64,000 nucleotides of DNA, from the NCBI RefSeq assembly GCF_037038585.1, contig NC_092520.1, positions 60,540,501 through 60,604,500 of the forward strand. Direction: 5' to 3'. Below the pieces are notes generated by a model. That model was not told the origin of the DNA, did no database searches, and worked only from the letters and a program-made list of their open reading frames with translations. The DNA comes from Patagioenas fasciata (taxonomy: Eukaryota; Chordata; Aves; Columbiformes; Columbidae). A program made the position numbers and the translations under genes. Shown here in pieces: positions 27,027 through 40,671 of the stretch (within the stretch, counting starts at the first letter, position 1; every line of letters starts with the position of its first letter).

Positions 27027-28281
27027 GAGTGTTTTTTCACTTAAGAAAAACTGGGTTTCAATTTCAATAATTTCTCCCATTCTGAAACTGTAATATAAGA
27101 TTCTCAAACTTATTACCACAACCAAAGTGTACTGCAGCAAAGATTTCAGGCAAAAATTACAGCTTGGTATGAGTTAAATCTGTGGTTCAAAGACTGTGGA
27201 AATTCCTTCAAGAGGCCTATCATATTCTTTGCTGCCATCTTTAATATTCTTTGACTGAAGGCATAGACTATATGGGAAAAGCAGACAAGTAATGTTGTCA
27301 TTGTTGCACAAAAACAAAAGAGATATCCTTGTTAGATTAAGTTAATTACACAGAATAAAAGTTGTATCTCTAGGAGACAACCCATTTGTACTCTACAGGA
27401 GTTTGTTAGCATACTATCTTTTCTAAAAAAGAACTATTGTTATTTGTCATTACTCTTTGCATTACTCTCTGTAGCTAGATTAATGATCTAGGCCATGAAA
27501 TGAAAATGGTGAAGCTTGTCTTTATGTCAGTACTAAGTATTATTTTCATCATTGTTTGTATTATCCTGGATTTTTGGGGGAAAAAGATATTATTAATTGA
27601 GATGAAAGCCACAGTGGCACTATATAGAGATCAGTGTCTTATCCTATTAAGCACTACACAGACTCAAACTACAATTTCTGCTCAGAGGGACTTGCAACTA
27701 AAAGTATTCCCTTGAAGGGTCTACTTGGTTTGGCTTTTCCCTTAAACAAAATATCACCAGGTGACACAGTCTAGGTTGCTTTCGATTGGTGCTATGATAC
27801 AACAGTAAATAACATCTTCCAGGCTCCTTCATCAGGCACCTCATTATTTTGACTGCAGAGGAGCGATTACAAATTCAAACATGTTTGAAGCAGCACAAAC
27901 AGCAAGCTTCTTTGCTCATATTTCTCTGCAAGCATTCTGCTTCCAGTCACTAAAGACTCCTTCTCTATTAGATAGTGCTGTGTTAGGTGTGACATGTATC
28001 TCTACTGGAGATGAATTAGCCTACCCTGAGCTCTTCTTTAGCAATGCAAGTCTGACATAAGGTTGGTTCAGAGAAGCAGCATTTTATTTAGGATTCTGGA
28101 TACTTTTTTGACTAATAAACAAACTAAGAGCTAAACTTATTTGAGAGTACATCAGTTTATGTTCCTTCTCTTGCCGTGGCCTAGATTTTTGTCTTCCATA
28201 AGTAAGCCTCAGAACTGGCATCTGTTTGAGAGTCTTAAAGAGTTGTGAGACGCATGGAAAGAACAGTGTATTGGATGTAGG
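27027..28281. other. Unannotated non-coding DNA
   Basis: No gene is recognised in this stretch between the CR1 tail and the LTR fragment. Open frames are under 75 codons. Confidence 0.5.
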
Positions 28282-28562
28282 TGTCAAGGTTTTGGTAGCA
28301 GGGCGCTGCAGGGGTGGTTTCTGTGAGACAACACCAGGAGCAACCCACATGTAGGACAAAGAAAGTTCCAGCCAGCTCTGAGACAGACACACTGCTGGCC
28401 AAAGTTGAGCCCATCAGTGACATCGGTAGTGCCTCTGTGATAACATATTTAAGAAAGGATAAAAAACACTGCACAGCAACTGTGTGAGAGAGGAGTGAGA
28501 AAACCTGAAAGAAACAACTCTGCTGACACCAAGTTCAGTAAAGAAGCAAAGAGAACAGAGAG
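28282..28562 (+). mobile_element. Old LTR fragment (avian ERV-type), 3' end uncertain
   Basis: The segment begins TGTCAAGGTTTTGGTAGC, continues through GGTGGTTTCTGTGAGA, GTTCCAGCCAGCTC and GTAGTGCCTCTGTGATAAC, and carries a TATA-like ACATATTTAAGAAAG at about 28443-28457. From memory this arrangement matches an LTR repeated widely in bird genomes (possibly ERVL class), but I cannot confirm the family name. The right part decays into unremarkable sequence near 28562, with no AATAAA and no CA end in place, so it is a truncated or diverged solo LTR. No retroviral reading frames flank it. Confidence 0.55.
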
Positions 28563-31500
28563 AGTGGCTTGGTGAGCACTTGACAGCAAGCCAAGGTTAA
28601 GCCACCACAAACAGAATGCAGAGGAGTCTGCCTGATACTGAATTGTCTATTATATATTGGAGAGCTTAACCCTCTGCAGCAGGGCTAACCACTAGACACA
28701 GGAGACAAGGGCAGTGCCCCTTATGTCACACCGTTCAGTCAGGCTACTGAGGACAGCTAATAGCTTGAGAAGGCTTTATGACAAATAATATCCCATGCCT
28801 TGCACGGAAGGTATCTGTTCTGTTTCCTTGCATGTTGTTTCTAAATCCCAAGGGAAAACAAAGGCACAGGAATTTCTCTCAGGACATGCAAATAAAGGTT
28901 GATATGTCAGGCCAACTACTAGCCTAGACAACTTACTACAGGGATGTAGAGCATCCTTTTTCCTTAATTTTAAAACCTCAATTATTCTCTCAATATACAT
29001 AAAACTAACGTTTTGTTTACTCAGGTATTTTAGGAATCACTACCCAGTTGCCTCTCAAAAAAGCCTTTCTTACTTGGATATTACTTTTCACTTATGAAGA
29101 GATTCTACTAATGTGCTGCTCTCCACACCCTATGACTTAAATAGTTTATTTAATATATGCAATATATCGAGTAATAGTATTCCATATTTCATGGAAGACC
29201 AAACAGATTTATTGTTGTAACAGACTGACATGTATGCAATCTATCTCAGCTGTCCTTTTACAGAAAATTCTCTGCATCATGCATTCACAATACAGTTTCT
29301 CTTCCAGGTTAGTATTCAATTTGAAAATCATACATATGCAGCTAATAAATAAATAAATCTCTACAAACTTAGTCTGTTATTTACCTGACAGTTCTAGTAA
29401 TTGGGTTGTGTTCACTTGTACTGAACTGTCTGTCACTAAAAAGACATAAAATCTGTTATCCCAGTGGACCAAGACCAAAGCCTCTTTGTTCATCTGAGCA
29501 TATTGACAAACAATTTTAGTGATAATTCATTATGTGGAAGAATTCCCTTGTTCATTCTTTATGAACCAGATTTTCTCAAAGAACTGTATGAGGTGTCCTA
29601 TTACATATGTCTATAGAGATTTTGTTCTTTAATTTACACTCCAGTTATTTGAGAAATTATGCCTTTAGTTCCTTATGGTCTATTAAGATATTTATCTGAT
29701 ATCTGTTAGACACTTTTGTACCAGACCACTTACAGATTGCTAGCAGCAAAATTAGGCACACATTATCCTCCATAGTTTATTACTCTAAAGATATCTTTGC
29801 TTGCTGCTCTCATGTTTGACAACAAACATCTTTGAGACATCACTTAGTGACCTATCTCTAGTCTTTGCTATGTTAATTTCTCTCCCAGGTATGTTGCTTC
29901 TATTACACAGATCTTTAATTTTTTATTTCTATAGTCTTAGCCTACACTCTGAATATTTCCAGAGTTGTTCATTCTTTCTTGCCACTATTTTCCCATAGCG
30001 TAAAACACTCTCAGACTTAATAGCTCTTGTGACATGAAACCTTCTTACATTGCATTTCGGTAACACACCGCAGGTGCAAAACAAAACCAAAAAGACAGCC
30101 TGAAAAACAGCATCTCTTTAAGCAAGGATTGAACATGCAGAGATGTAAGCTTTGTTTTTCTAATGATCCTTGCTAAAACCCTGCTGTCAATCAAGTTTCA
30201 TGAAAGACTTTTAATTAAACATATTTTCCAAAATTTTTCCCATTGTATGTAGTGGAATATTTTTCCTTCTGATACATTTATTTGTAGTTCCTGCATGTGT
30301 GAAGAGTACACATTCAATACAGTGACTAGCAAGTGTGCATACTTGGTCCTATTTGCACTGAACCTTACAAGCTACTCTCTTTAACCTCTGTCTTCAGGTG
30401 AATGGAGTGCTTTTTTGGCCTGAGTGATGGACTAGCTGCGCTTTTTAAACTCTGTTCTATAGTTTATTAAGAATTTCCCTACCCTTATCAAATGGTTTCA
30501 ATTCCTCTCCATATCTTTACTTGAGACTGAAAGCTTGACATCTTTTTCAAGCTATCATAGATAGCTTCTGAACCAGCATGGTATTTTGTAATCATACTGT
30601 TTCAGTTTGTTCTCCAAACTGCTATTTGCTCACACAGTTAATCCACACACCAAGTTGGTTCAGCTCATAACCAAAGCCTGGGTTTTACCAAGTACTTTCT
30701 CCTGCTTTGCAGTTAAAGATTTCAGGCTCAAAATAAGTGAAGCTTTTATCACTTACATTTTGTTTAGAGCATATATGCTTTTTCTGTTGAACAAGGTGTG
30801 CACACTTCTTCTGACTTCACAGCCAGCTTTCTCTCTGAGGGCTCCTGAGCCAAGAGTAGAACTACCTGCAAACTCTCTGCTGCATCTGTAGTTTGTAGGT
30901 AGAAGATAAGTTACTTTGTCCTTCTCTAGTTGTGCCCCAGAGGTCCCTGCATCTTCTTAGATCATGCACTCATTTCACTTTGTTCCAAATCATTTATGGT
31001 TTTGAGAAATTGGTTTGTTTCTCCTTTTTCCCAAGTTCTGACCAATTTGCACCATGCAGTGGCAGTCTCTGTACATCACCAAACTCTAACAGTTCACATC
31101 AGACAATCTGATGCTCCTCCCTTCAATTCTTGCAAGCTATACTAAAGACCATATTGGTCTTGCACTGTTTCTTAAAGACATAATTATGGTGATAAATGAA
31201 ATATAAAGTCGGTACAATGGCCTTTTCTATCCATGAGTTTGGATTTTAGAAACTGAGGAATTATTTCAGCCGATCCCCAAAATTATTGACGGAATCAAGC
31301 TAGCTTTGTCTGCTGTCACTGTGAAAGTTAGCTATATAAAATATTTCTCTGAAATTTCAACAAAAATATGGGACTTATCAGTCCTTATGATGCATGAAGA
31401 GTTTCATACTTTCAGAATTTTTAAATTAACACACCACTGCTTTTTACCATGCTAGGGAAATGCACAGTTCAATTCTGTGCTTAGGACAACTCTTCACACA

Positions 31501-31667
31501 CCATGTACAAAACAAATCTTCTCTATTTCACCTATGCTTTCTTCATTCTCTATTTTCCTTGTAAATTAAAGTAATCCATACTGAGGTCAAACATTTTTTT
31601 TCTTTAATCATTTTAATTTTGTGTTATCTAAACATAACATTAACCAAAGAAGAATTTTATGACAGCA
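28563..31667. other. Unannotated AT-rich non-coding DNA
   Basis: No gene or transposon is recognised. The longest open frame (about 94 codons at 30607) has no visible domain and no supporting signals. Confidence 0.5.
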
Positions 31668-32512
31668 GAATCACAAAATCACAGAATAGATGAGGCTGGG
31701 AGAGAACTCTCATGTTCTATTAGGCCAACCCTCCTGCCTAAGAAAGGTGACCTAGAGCAGGTTGCCCAGGGCCATGTCCAATCACATTTGCAACATCTCC
31801 AATAAAACAGACTCTGCAATGTCTCTGGAAAATCTTTTCCAGTGTTCAGTCACACTCATAGAAAAAAAAAAAAAAAGTGCTTATGGTCAAGAGTAATTTC
31901 ATATGTCTTAAGGATGTGCACATTGCCTTTTGTCATGCATCTGAACCCCACTGAGAAGATACTGGCTCTGTTTTCTTTACTCCCTCCATCAGGTTTTTAT
32001 ACACACTAATAAGTCTTCTCTCCTCCAGGCTGAACAGTCCCAGGTCTCTCAGCCTTTCTTCAGCTCCTGCCCCTTCATCAACTCTGTGGCCCTTATCTGG
32101 ATGTGCTCCAATAAGTCCACATTTCTCTTGTACTGGGGAGTTCAACACTGGATCCAGGACCCTCCAGATGAGTCTCACCAGTGAGTAGTGCTTTGCTTAG
32201 TGTAGCCAAGGATACCATTGGTTCACTTTGCTGCAAGAGCATGTTGTTGGCTCATGTTCAACTTGCCATCCACCAAGACTTCCAGGTCCTTCTCTGCAGA
32301 CCTGCTTTCCAGACAGTCACTCCTCAGTCTACACTGATGCACAGAGTTGCTTATGCCTTCCCAGAGACAGGATTTGTCATTTCCCTTAGCTGGACTCCAC
32401 AAAGTTCCTTTTAGCCCAGTTGCCCAGCCTGTATAGATTCCTCTGAAAGGCAGCACAACCCTCTGGTGTATCATCCACCTTTCCTGGTTTTGTATCATCT
32501 GCAAACACAAGG
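31668..32512 (-). mobile_element. Older, diverged CR1 LINE
   Basis: Reverse-complement CR1 of an older subfamily. The + strand opens with the inverted tail (AATCACAAAATCACAGAAT) and continues with AGAGCAGGTTGCCCAGGGCC, CTCCTCCAGGCTGAACAGTC and CAGGTCTCTCAGCCTTTCTT. It then runs into the more upstream ORF2 part (TTGGCTCATGTTCAACTTGC, CTTCCAGGTCCTTCTCTGCA), ending near GTATCATCTGCAAACACAAG. An A-run at about 31861-31876 interrupts it. Many substitutions and broken frames show it is much older than the copies at 22684 and 40672. Confidence 0.88.
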
Positions 32513-35500
32513 AAAGGTTTAACCTTAAGAAAAAAAAAAAAAAAATAAAAAGAGCAAGCGGGACCAAGGGACCAAGAGGAGTTTTAGAAAATTAATATAA
32601 AGCATCTCTGCAGTAAGGCAGGTAGACTCACCCTTGAACAACCATAGCTACCTGCCTGAGGACAGAGGATGTGTTATATCCACGGTGAGGGAAAAGGAAG
32701 CTCTGGGATAAAACAGCCTTCCTCATATATCCTCATTACCCTAGCATTCTCATTCCAGCTTCCTAACATTCTTACTTCATTTTGAAACAAAATGATGTAG
32801 TTGTTCTCCCCTAAAATGTACTCAGGGTCCTCTATGAGTCTGCTTCTTTATGTGACACTTTACCTAGCTGCTTTCATTAAAGATCCCTTTAACAATCCTT
32901 CAGAAAAAAAAAATCACAGAGTTCTACATCATTCTCTGTTGATTTTCCTCCTGTTGAGCATGGTGTCTTTCTTGAAATCTTTGTCAAAAACTAAAATTGA
33001 AACATCTTCCTGCCAGGTGGAACAGCATGTGTGCATCATAATAGGTTAATGATTTCTTTATAGCTAGCTGAGCAACAGGTCAGTTGTTAACAGATTCTGT
33101 TTTTCTCATAGACAGAGAACACTTTGACATACAAAGATGAGGATAGCACGCATATGTGTGCGCTTTGTTTGCCAGTTGATCTGATTCTAAAATTTCTGCA
33201 ATAGTGTTGTTTATATTTAGAGTTTTCCTGTTTCCTCATTTGTTTTTTGCCACAGGATATTTTGCATTAAGGATAACTGCACAGTAACGGTACCCAAATC
33301 TCAGGACCAGCAACACAGATGCCCAGTACCAAGGGTACCACGGGAGCTCGTGGGATTGGGTATTTGTGGGAAATATTTTTTTTTTTAGTCAACAGCATTA
33401 GATGAGAAAGTTCCTTGACATGTGCAGCCAGGCAGCAGAAACATGACAAAAGCTGAAGGTCTGTCTGACTCCGTATCCCATGCAGAGAATAACTTCTTTA
33501 AATATTTTTTGTAGCATCTGGCACATATTTAAACTAATTCACTGCTAAAGAAACAGAGCAAAATCTATTGATAGCACCAGACAGTTTTCTTACAGAAGGA
33601 ATCTGACATGTTGTGTATTCTAACACTGCCTTTAGGCTGACATTTTCAGTCCCTGTTATGGAATTTGAATGCTAGTGCTCCCTGGACATGGGACAGCTTT
33701 GAAAAAAAATCTCACTTTAAATGTCAGAAAAGTTAAATTTTCCGATATCTTAAATTGTGATTTCCTTGAAGAATATATTGTATCTTTACATAGTTCTAAA
33801 AAACAAAGTGATTGGAGAATAATAAGCCCAAGCGGAAATCCAAAGATAACATGCCATGTAATAAATACGTGTATGGTTGTAGCTTTTTAATTCTATCACT
33901 ATTAAAAGCATTTCTTACAGGTTTTGAATACCAACCATTTGTGAGTTTGGGTATCTTAACTATCACATTCTTTCCTCACCATAATTAAAAGTGAGAAGAA
34001 AAATATTTGAAAACCAGAAAGAAATAATTTACATTATTGACAGAACCTCCAAAAACACCCTTTCATAGGAAATACGGTTCTTTCAATAAATATACAGAAG
34101 CCGGTGAGGTCTTCTGTTTTAATTCCTCTTTCAGAAAGACAACCTCAGTCTTTTCCACTGTTTGATACCAAGAAGAAAGGGCCTTCACAGTAATACTGCT
34201 GTTGCTTAAGTGAGCAAGAGTGCTTCGCCAAGTTCCACAGTATTTTACTCACAGAATCTTGTTTCTTAACATTGTGTTAAAGTCTGCCGGAAGCTCGAAC
34301 AGTAGGCGAAAAGCAAACCTATAGAAAAAGTTAAATTCAAGCTTACACAACATGCAAATCCCATCTAACCAATAGGACAGTACAAAATCTATGTGTGGGC
34401 AGATGGATTTGCTCCACATACTGTTTTGCTGAGTTCATTTTTTATTTCTCCTGTACTTCTGGAGATGATTGCACCAGAGCATTTTTTCTTCCCAGATTTA
34501 TTAGGAAGTAAAAAATCTCATGAGTCTTTTAGTCACAATTGGACTTACCAAGTCACTAATATTTCCTTCTAGCAACATTAGCTTTCTTGCAGATGCACTT
34601 CCTCCTAAATTTTACCTAAAACACTTCCTTAAATCCAGTCACTCATCTTCCTCCCACAGAACAGCAAGGCCTGCTTCTTATTTTGTGTCTTTTTCCCATA
34701 AGTCATGAGTGCTCTCAACATTGCCTGTAGACAGCTGTGATACTTTCTGGCCACAAAAGTTAGCGTTTTAGTAACAGTACAGAAATGGCATCTTAGCAAG
34801 TTGTCACACCATCTTTATTGCCTTCATCTGCTGAAAGCAGAGTAAGGGGTTTTGAAACCTGTCCCTTGAAATTGAACATTCATTCTCATTTCATCACAGT
34901 GGCTGCTAAAGGCGGTCAGGCAATTTGCAGTGATTAATTGGGAAATTATTGTAGACTCAGAAGACTGAGGTTAAAAAATTTGAAGAAGACATATGAAAGT
35001 ACAGCTAAGCAATTATGCCCACAAATGTGGTCTTTAGTATGTAAGGCACATTTGGGAGCTTCAAATGCATATAGTTACAAGATTAAGAAAGGTCTGTCTG
35101 TTCCTACCTGCCCATTTCCAGTTTGTCTCAGTCCTGGGTCTTCTCCTATTAGATAAGAAGTCTCTGTTTTGTCCTTCCATAGAAACAAACTTGACCTGTT
35201 TGTATGCTTTATTTGAAATAGCTTTTCCCTGGTAATTTATTCCATATGTTTATTACTAAGTACGTGAAACACAGAAGTCCATATCGTGTTCCCCTCTATA
35301 AAGCATGTAACTCCAGTAAGTACCAAATATAGTGAATTACATAGCTGAGTTCCCCTGAGAAAAAGTAGCATGCCAAGATGATGCATGCTAGACAACGCAG
35401 TTAAACCCCCCAAAGTGGTACAGTAAGTAATGGTTTCAAATAAAGAGTGTCATTTTCTTTTCCCCTTAGGATCAGGCTATTTTTCAGATCTCATGGACTC

Positions 35501-38500
35501 TTCTTAATAACTGTAATAAAAAACATCCAATATTCTAGGGTTCAAATGTATTATGTATAGATCATGTCATGTTTTTATAACTGGATTTGATTGCCTGTTT
35601 ATGCTTCTCTGCAGTCTACATTCAAAGTTCAGATTCTCTGTTTCACTTTGAGTGCTTCCTATAGGGAAGGACATTGCAAATGGGTTAGCCATAATCTTCA
35701 CAAACTGTGCTAGTGTCTGCTTTAGGGTACAGCAGAGATCCTGGGACGGCCTGTCAACACAACTGGCTTCACTCCTACCAGCTCCCCTTTCTTTCCTTGG
35801 TGTATTACTGGAGATATTGAGTCTCTTTTTTTTTTCCTTCAACCCATAACTAATCGTAAGGTCTTTTTAGACTACAATTTATTTATGCCAAACACAAGGA
35901 AAATTGAAACAAAGCCAGTCATAAAAAAAAGGCATGCTAGAAATAGAAGCTGGGGTTATAGATGATATTTTAACCAGAAGACCTTTTATAAGGTCTAAGA
36001 AAAAACATTAAAAGGAAAGCGCAGAGAAAAAAAAAATCTAGCAGAAAGGGGAAGAAGTGGAGAAGTTGACAATCAATAGCAAAGGAAAGAAAAAGCAAGA
36101 GAGTGTGCACAAAAGGAAACATGAACAAGCAGGAAAGAGCAAAGGAAAGAAACTAATGACAATTTTTTTTTTAAAAATGTGTAAGAGTATGGCAAGAAAA
36201 CGGTAGATAAGTTTATCATCCTAGTGGCAATTCATTACATACCTATAGGTCCTATAGGTGGCTTCCCCTTAAGGGAAGAACTCATGTTCTGCTCTCGCTC
36301 CAGCCAAGAAGAGAGTAGGTCCAGGTTCAGGTTCTGCACAGGTGGTCAGGCCAGCTGGTCTCAGCCCCTGCAGATGACGGGGAGTTGAGGAGCCACTACT
36401 TCACCCCATCCCTCTGCATACTGCCCATCATGTGTGAGCTGATGCATATGGACATTTACTGCTGATGTAAGCACCCTTGAAGACAGCCACCACAATGGCT
36501 TTTCTGTGGAAATTGTTACCCAACATGTGAAGAGCATTTCAGTGTCTCTCTTCATTGCTCTGGCCTGTCTTGTTGCTTTAAAGCAGAAACGTGAGTCTTA
36601 TGGCAATTTATCCCTGGGGAAAGGCCAAAGCCCTGTACCAGCTATGTATCAATTTAAGATATACAGGGTCTATATGCTGACCTTTGTATGTTTAGACGAA
36701 TTTAAGTCATATCAAAATACATTTAATACTGAAGTAGGGAGACTGAATCCAAAGTCCAGGTCCTGTGGATCTGTGAGCATATGGACTAACTTCTTTTACT
36801 ATGGCAGTCACTCAAAAACTCTGTATTTTCTGAGGTCTGTTATTTCACTAACATATTCAGATTTCTTTTGGAAGCATTTGGAAGGGTCCTTCCCTATTAG
36901 GAAATCTCATTTTCTTCCCCACAGATGGGAGTGGTTGTTTCCTTAGTAAGACAATAAAAGCCCAATTTTTGCTTTAACAGTGTAAGCACTCTATATAAAC
37001 TTCAGCTTTTTCACCACCCTATTAGCAAAGCTAAAACATCTTGCAGAAGGAAAGCAAAGACTTACTAGGCTATTCATTTTCAGTCCACAGAAAAAAAGTG
37101 TCTCATTCTCTAGGATTTGCACGTTTCTGAATTTTAAACAATTTGACAATGAGTACAATGGTATCTCCATCTTCACTACACACTTTGATAATTCTGGAGT
37201 TCTACCAGTAATATACCAGGCAAATTGCCTTTACTTTTGTGTCAACATCAACAGGGGAAAAAAATAAATAAATTCTTTCTACTTTTATTCTGAAAATGTT
37301 TTAAAAGACCAGTTCACACCAAAGTAAATCACCATGTGTATACATTCATACAATAACTGGGCTTCCTTAGATGGTGATTTTAACATTATGCAGGGAGGGA
37401 CCATTCTCATGCTAATTGGCAAATCTAAGCCATTCACAAAAGAAGGCTCTGAATAGTGCAAAAGTTGAGTTGCTAGTGGATTGAAGGAGAGGAAAAAAAA
37501 AAAAAAAAACTGATTTAAAACTAGTTCTGTCATTCTACGATTTTATGAGGCTTTGTCTTGATTTTGCCTTCCTTTTAAGTAAAATTATTTAGTTTAGACT
37601 AGAAGATACTAAATGTCAGTTTATGCAACACAACCTTGTGGTAAGTGTGATTATCAAGTATAAATATTTGGAGAAATAATAATTACTTGAGTCATGGGAC
37701 ACCATGAAACCAGCATTCGTTGTGTCTTTTATAAATCAGAAATCTGCAAAAAGGGTTTTGAGGTACAAACTCTGTTTAGTATGAGTATCCACCACCATGT
37801 GCTGATCACTGTCATAATATTTTTTGTAACTAGGATTAGAGTAGAGAAGTTCAAATATACAAGAGAAAGAGATATAGCACTTATCTTAATACAGTGGGGG
37901 AAATACACTCTTTTTTCAATTAATAAAATGATAATGCTACCAAGAATAATATAGAAAAATATAGGAAGAAGGGTAAATTAGGCAAAGGTTTATCCTCACA
38001 ACAATTCATGCCATACACTAGTTCAACAAAAGACCTCTGTACCACTTCCTTCCCATCTAAAGCCTAATCTGAGGGGTTTAGTGGTTGTGCTTCTTGGATG
38101 TTGTGTCGCTCCTCTATACATGCTAAATTTTAAGCCTCAGTAACAAATGGGGAAATAAAGTATTCCTAATACAGGGCCAGATCAACTTCATATTCATGGA
38201 CCCTGAAAAAATTCCAAAAGATTGAATAAGCCCTGGATCAGTTGCACATTAAGAATCTCTCAGTATGGTCAGGTCCCAGCCTTACTTCATTCGCTTCACT
38301 GCAATCACTCATGATTCAAGCAGTAATATTCAAAGTGCAAATAACTGCTATAAAAATAAGACAAAAGATGATACTGTATTGTAGAACTTCATCTTCACTC
38401 CCGTTTTTGACCTGAAATAAATGTGGTTGCTCATTTGCAGCACAGTTACTGATGTATATTCACTGGCAATTTGGTCCATCAAGAATGACTTCACAACCAA

Positions 38501-40671
38501 GTCATCAAATTAAATTATGGGCCCAACACTACTCCTATTGAAATGAGTGACAAGAGTACATCTGACATCAAGCAGAGGAGGTTCTCAACCTGTATCTTTC
38601 ACAAAAGAAATACTTTAAAAATAACAGACGTACAGGTACCTAACTTTTTACAGCACATTCTACATTAAGTTATGCACAATTTGTGAATTTGGAAAGGTGA
38701 CAAAGTGACCATATCAACTCCTATACAGATGGTACATCTGATTCCTGCAATAACTGGTTTTCAGACAAAAAGAGACACTTCAGGAAAAAAAATATATATA
38801 TAATAATAAAGATGCTAAAAGATATGGCATCTATGTATCATACACAAGAAACAGTGGATATTTACACAGTCAAATTCAGTTCACCCACTTACTTCAGTAG
38901 TCCCACTGAAGTTAATAACATTAATCATGTAAAGAAGAGAAATTTCATGCTATACATAAACACGAATAAAAGCTTATAACTGATTTGACATTTATCCTTA
39001 GCAGGGAAGATGAGAGAAGGAAGGATATTTCTTATCAGACCAGGGCAAGGCCTTAATTCCTGAAGAGAAACTCCATTAAATCCACCAAGAATTTAATTTC
39101 TTTGGTCCTGATTAATACTGAAGTTTCTGTAATTCATATTCAGTAACGGTGGAAAACCCTGAATTCAGTACACTCCCTGTTCCTCTGCAGTAGTCTTCAA
39201 TTGATTTAGGAACAAAGTTTGAAAGATTTGAGACCATAAGAGGCATCACAAGCTCTAAGAACACTCTACCTAAACCTGCTCCAAAGTCTTTGGATGCAAT
39301 GTATTGTTAAGTATTGATGATTCATAAATTACTGAACCTACCTTTCCATGTAATTAAAATGTAGTATGGAGCACTTCTCAGACACTGAAAAAGAGACGTA
39401 CAGAATAACTTTACTCTTTGCCCTGAGAAGAAAACGTATCAAGATTGAAGTACTGTATGTGTAGTATATGTCTAAGGGAGAGTATTTTACATGTGAAAGT
39501 GTTGTGCATGTTGTCTTTGTGCAAAGCAGATCTAAGCTTACACAGACTCCATACTGTAATTTATTTTCTGCACTAACATGCAGGAATTCTGTGTAACTAT
39601 TTTATGGGGAAATTATTAAAACAGACAATATCTGTACACACATGCACACACTTAGGCTTTTAGATCAGGTTGAAGATATACACAAATGAGAAACCTCCAA
39701 GTGAGGCATCTAGAACATCGTTTCTCAGACTGTAGCATATGTAAACTTCGGATGGATAGTTATATGTCTTCTCCTGCTTCTGTACATAGATGAGAGGCTT
39801 GCTGTTGCTGCTGCTGCCACCACTTCTCCACCATGCAGTCTGCAGACTCCTGACCTGAATTCATGCCAGCCCAGACATTTTCCTTTAGTGGTCCCCTGTT
39901 TGTGGCATCTTAATGTTTATGCCAGCCCAAACACGTTCAGTCGACTTTAAAAAACAAATAAGAAAATTAAAACTTGAGGGGGTTTTGCATAGTTTTTTGG
40001 GGAGTGAAGGTGAAATCTTGGCTGTACTGACTCAAAACAAAACTCATAATGGTAGTAATGATGCCAGAACACAACCATATAAGGAGTATTCCTGTTTCTA
40101 CAGAGTTAGTGTTCAAAGGAAAGCCTGAGTAGCTGAATGCCAAAATAAGACTTCGAATAGGAGCTACTTTAAAAATATTTTTGCTCACAGGCTCAAAACC
40201 CTACTACAGTCAACTGAATGAAAGAACAAACAGGCCGTCCACGGACAAAATTAACTGAGATCTGAGCCATTTTATTCTAGATGAGAGCTAAAACTTACTC
40301 CACATTTTCCATTAGTAACCTCTGCCTCTTTGAGCTTACAGAAAAAGAAAGCCAGGCAGCATACACTGGTAAGACAAACATTGATTTACTGTCACAAACA
40401 GAGCTTACTGCCAGTATTATTTTCCCATTGAAGTAAAGTTTCTCTTTTTATCACTAATTTTGGCAAAGTTAGGTAAATATTTAACATCAGTGCTAAAGTA
40501 GGCACCCGTTGTTTCTTTTCTAAGCACCAAGGAAGAACAGAATATCACACTTTAGGTATCCAAACCCATAGATCTGTTAACTGAGGAAAAGACCTGAAAG
40601 TTGATAGAAAGCTGGCAGCAGCGCAATACGCCAGCCCTTAATACAGTCATGGAGAATTTCTAAGTACTCAC
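32513..40671. other. Unannotated non-coding DNA
   Basis: No gene is recognised. A run of about 20 A at 32527-32547, a purine-rich strand-asymmetric stretch at about 36000-36155 and an A-run at 37493-37510 are the only notable simple features. A 146-codon frame at 36506-36946 has no recognisable domain. Confidence 0.5.

Noticed and set aside
32223-32567. 114-codon minus-strand frame ending in a Phe-rich N-terminus
   Set aside because: It is a remnant frame of an old CR1; the Phe run is translated from an A-tract.
36506-36946. 146-codon open frame
   Set aside because: It begins at a non-ATG codon, has low-complexity host composition and no recognisable feature.
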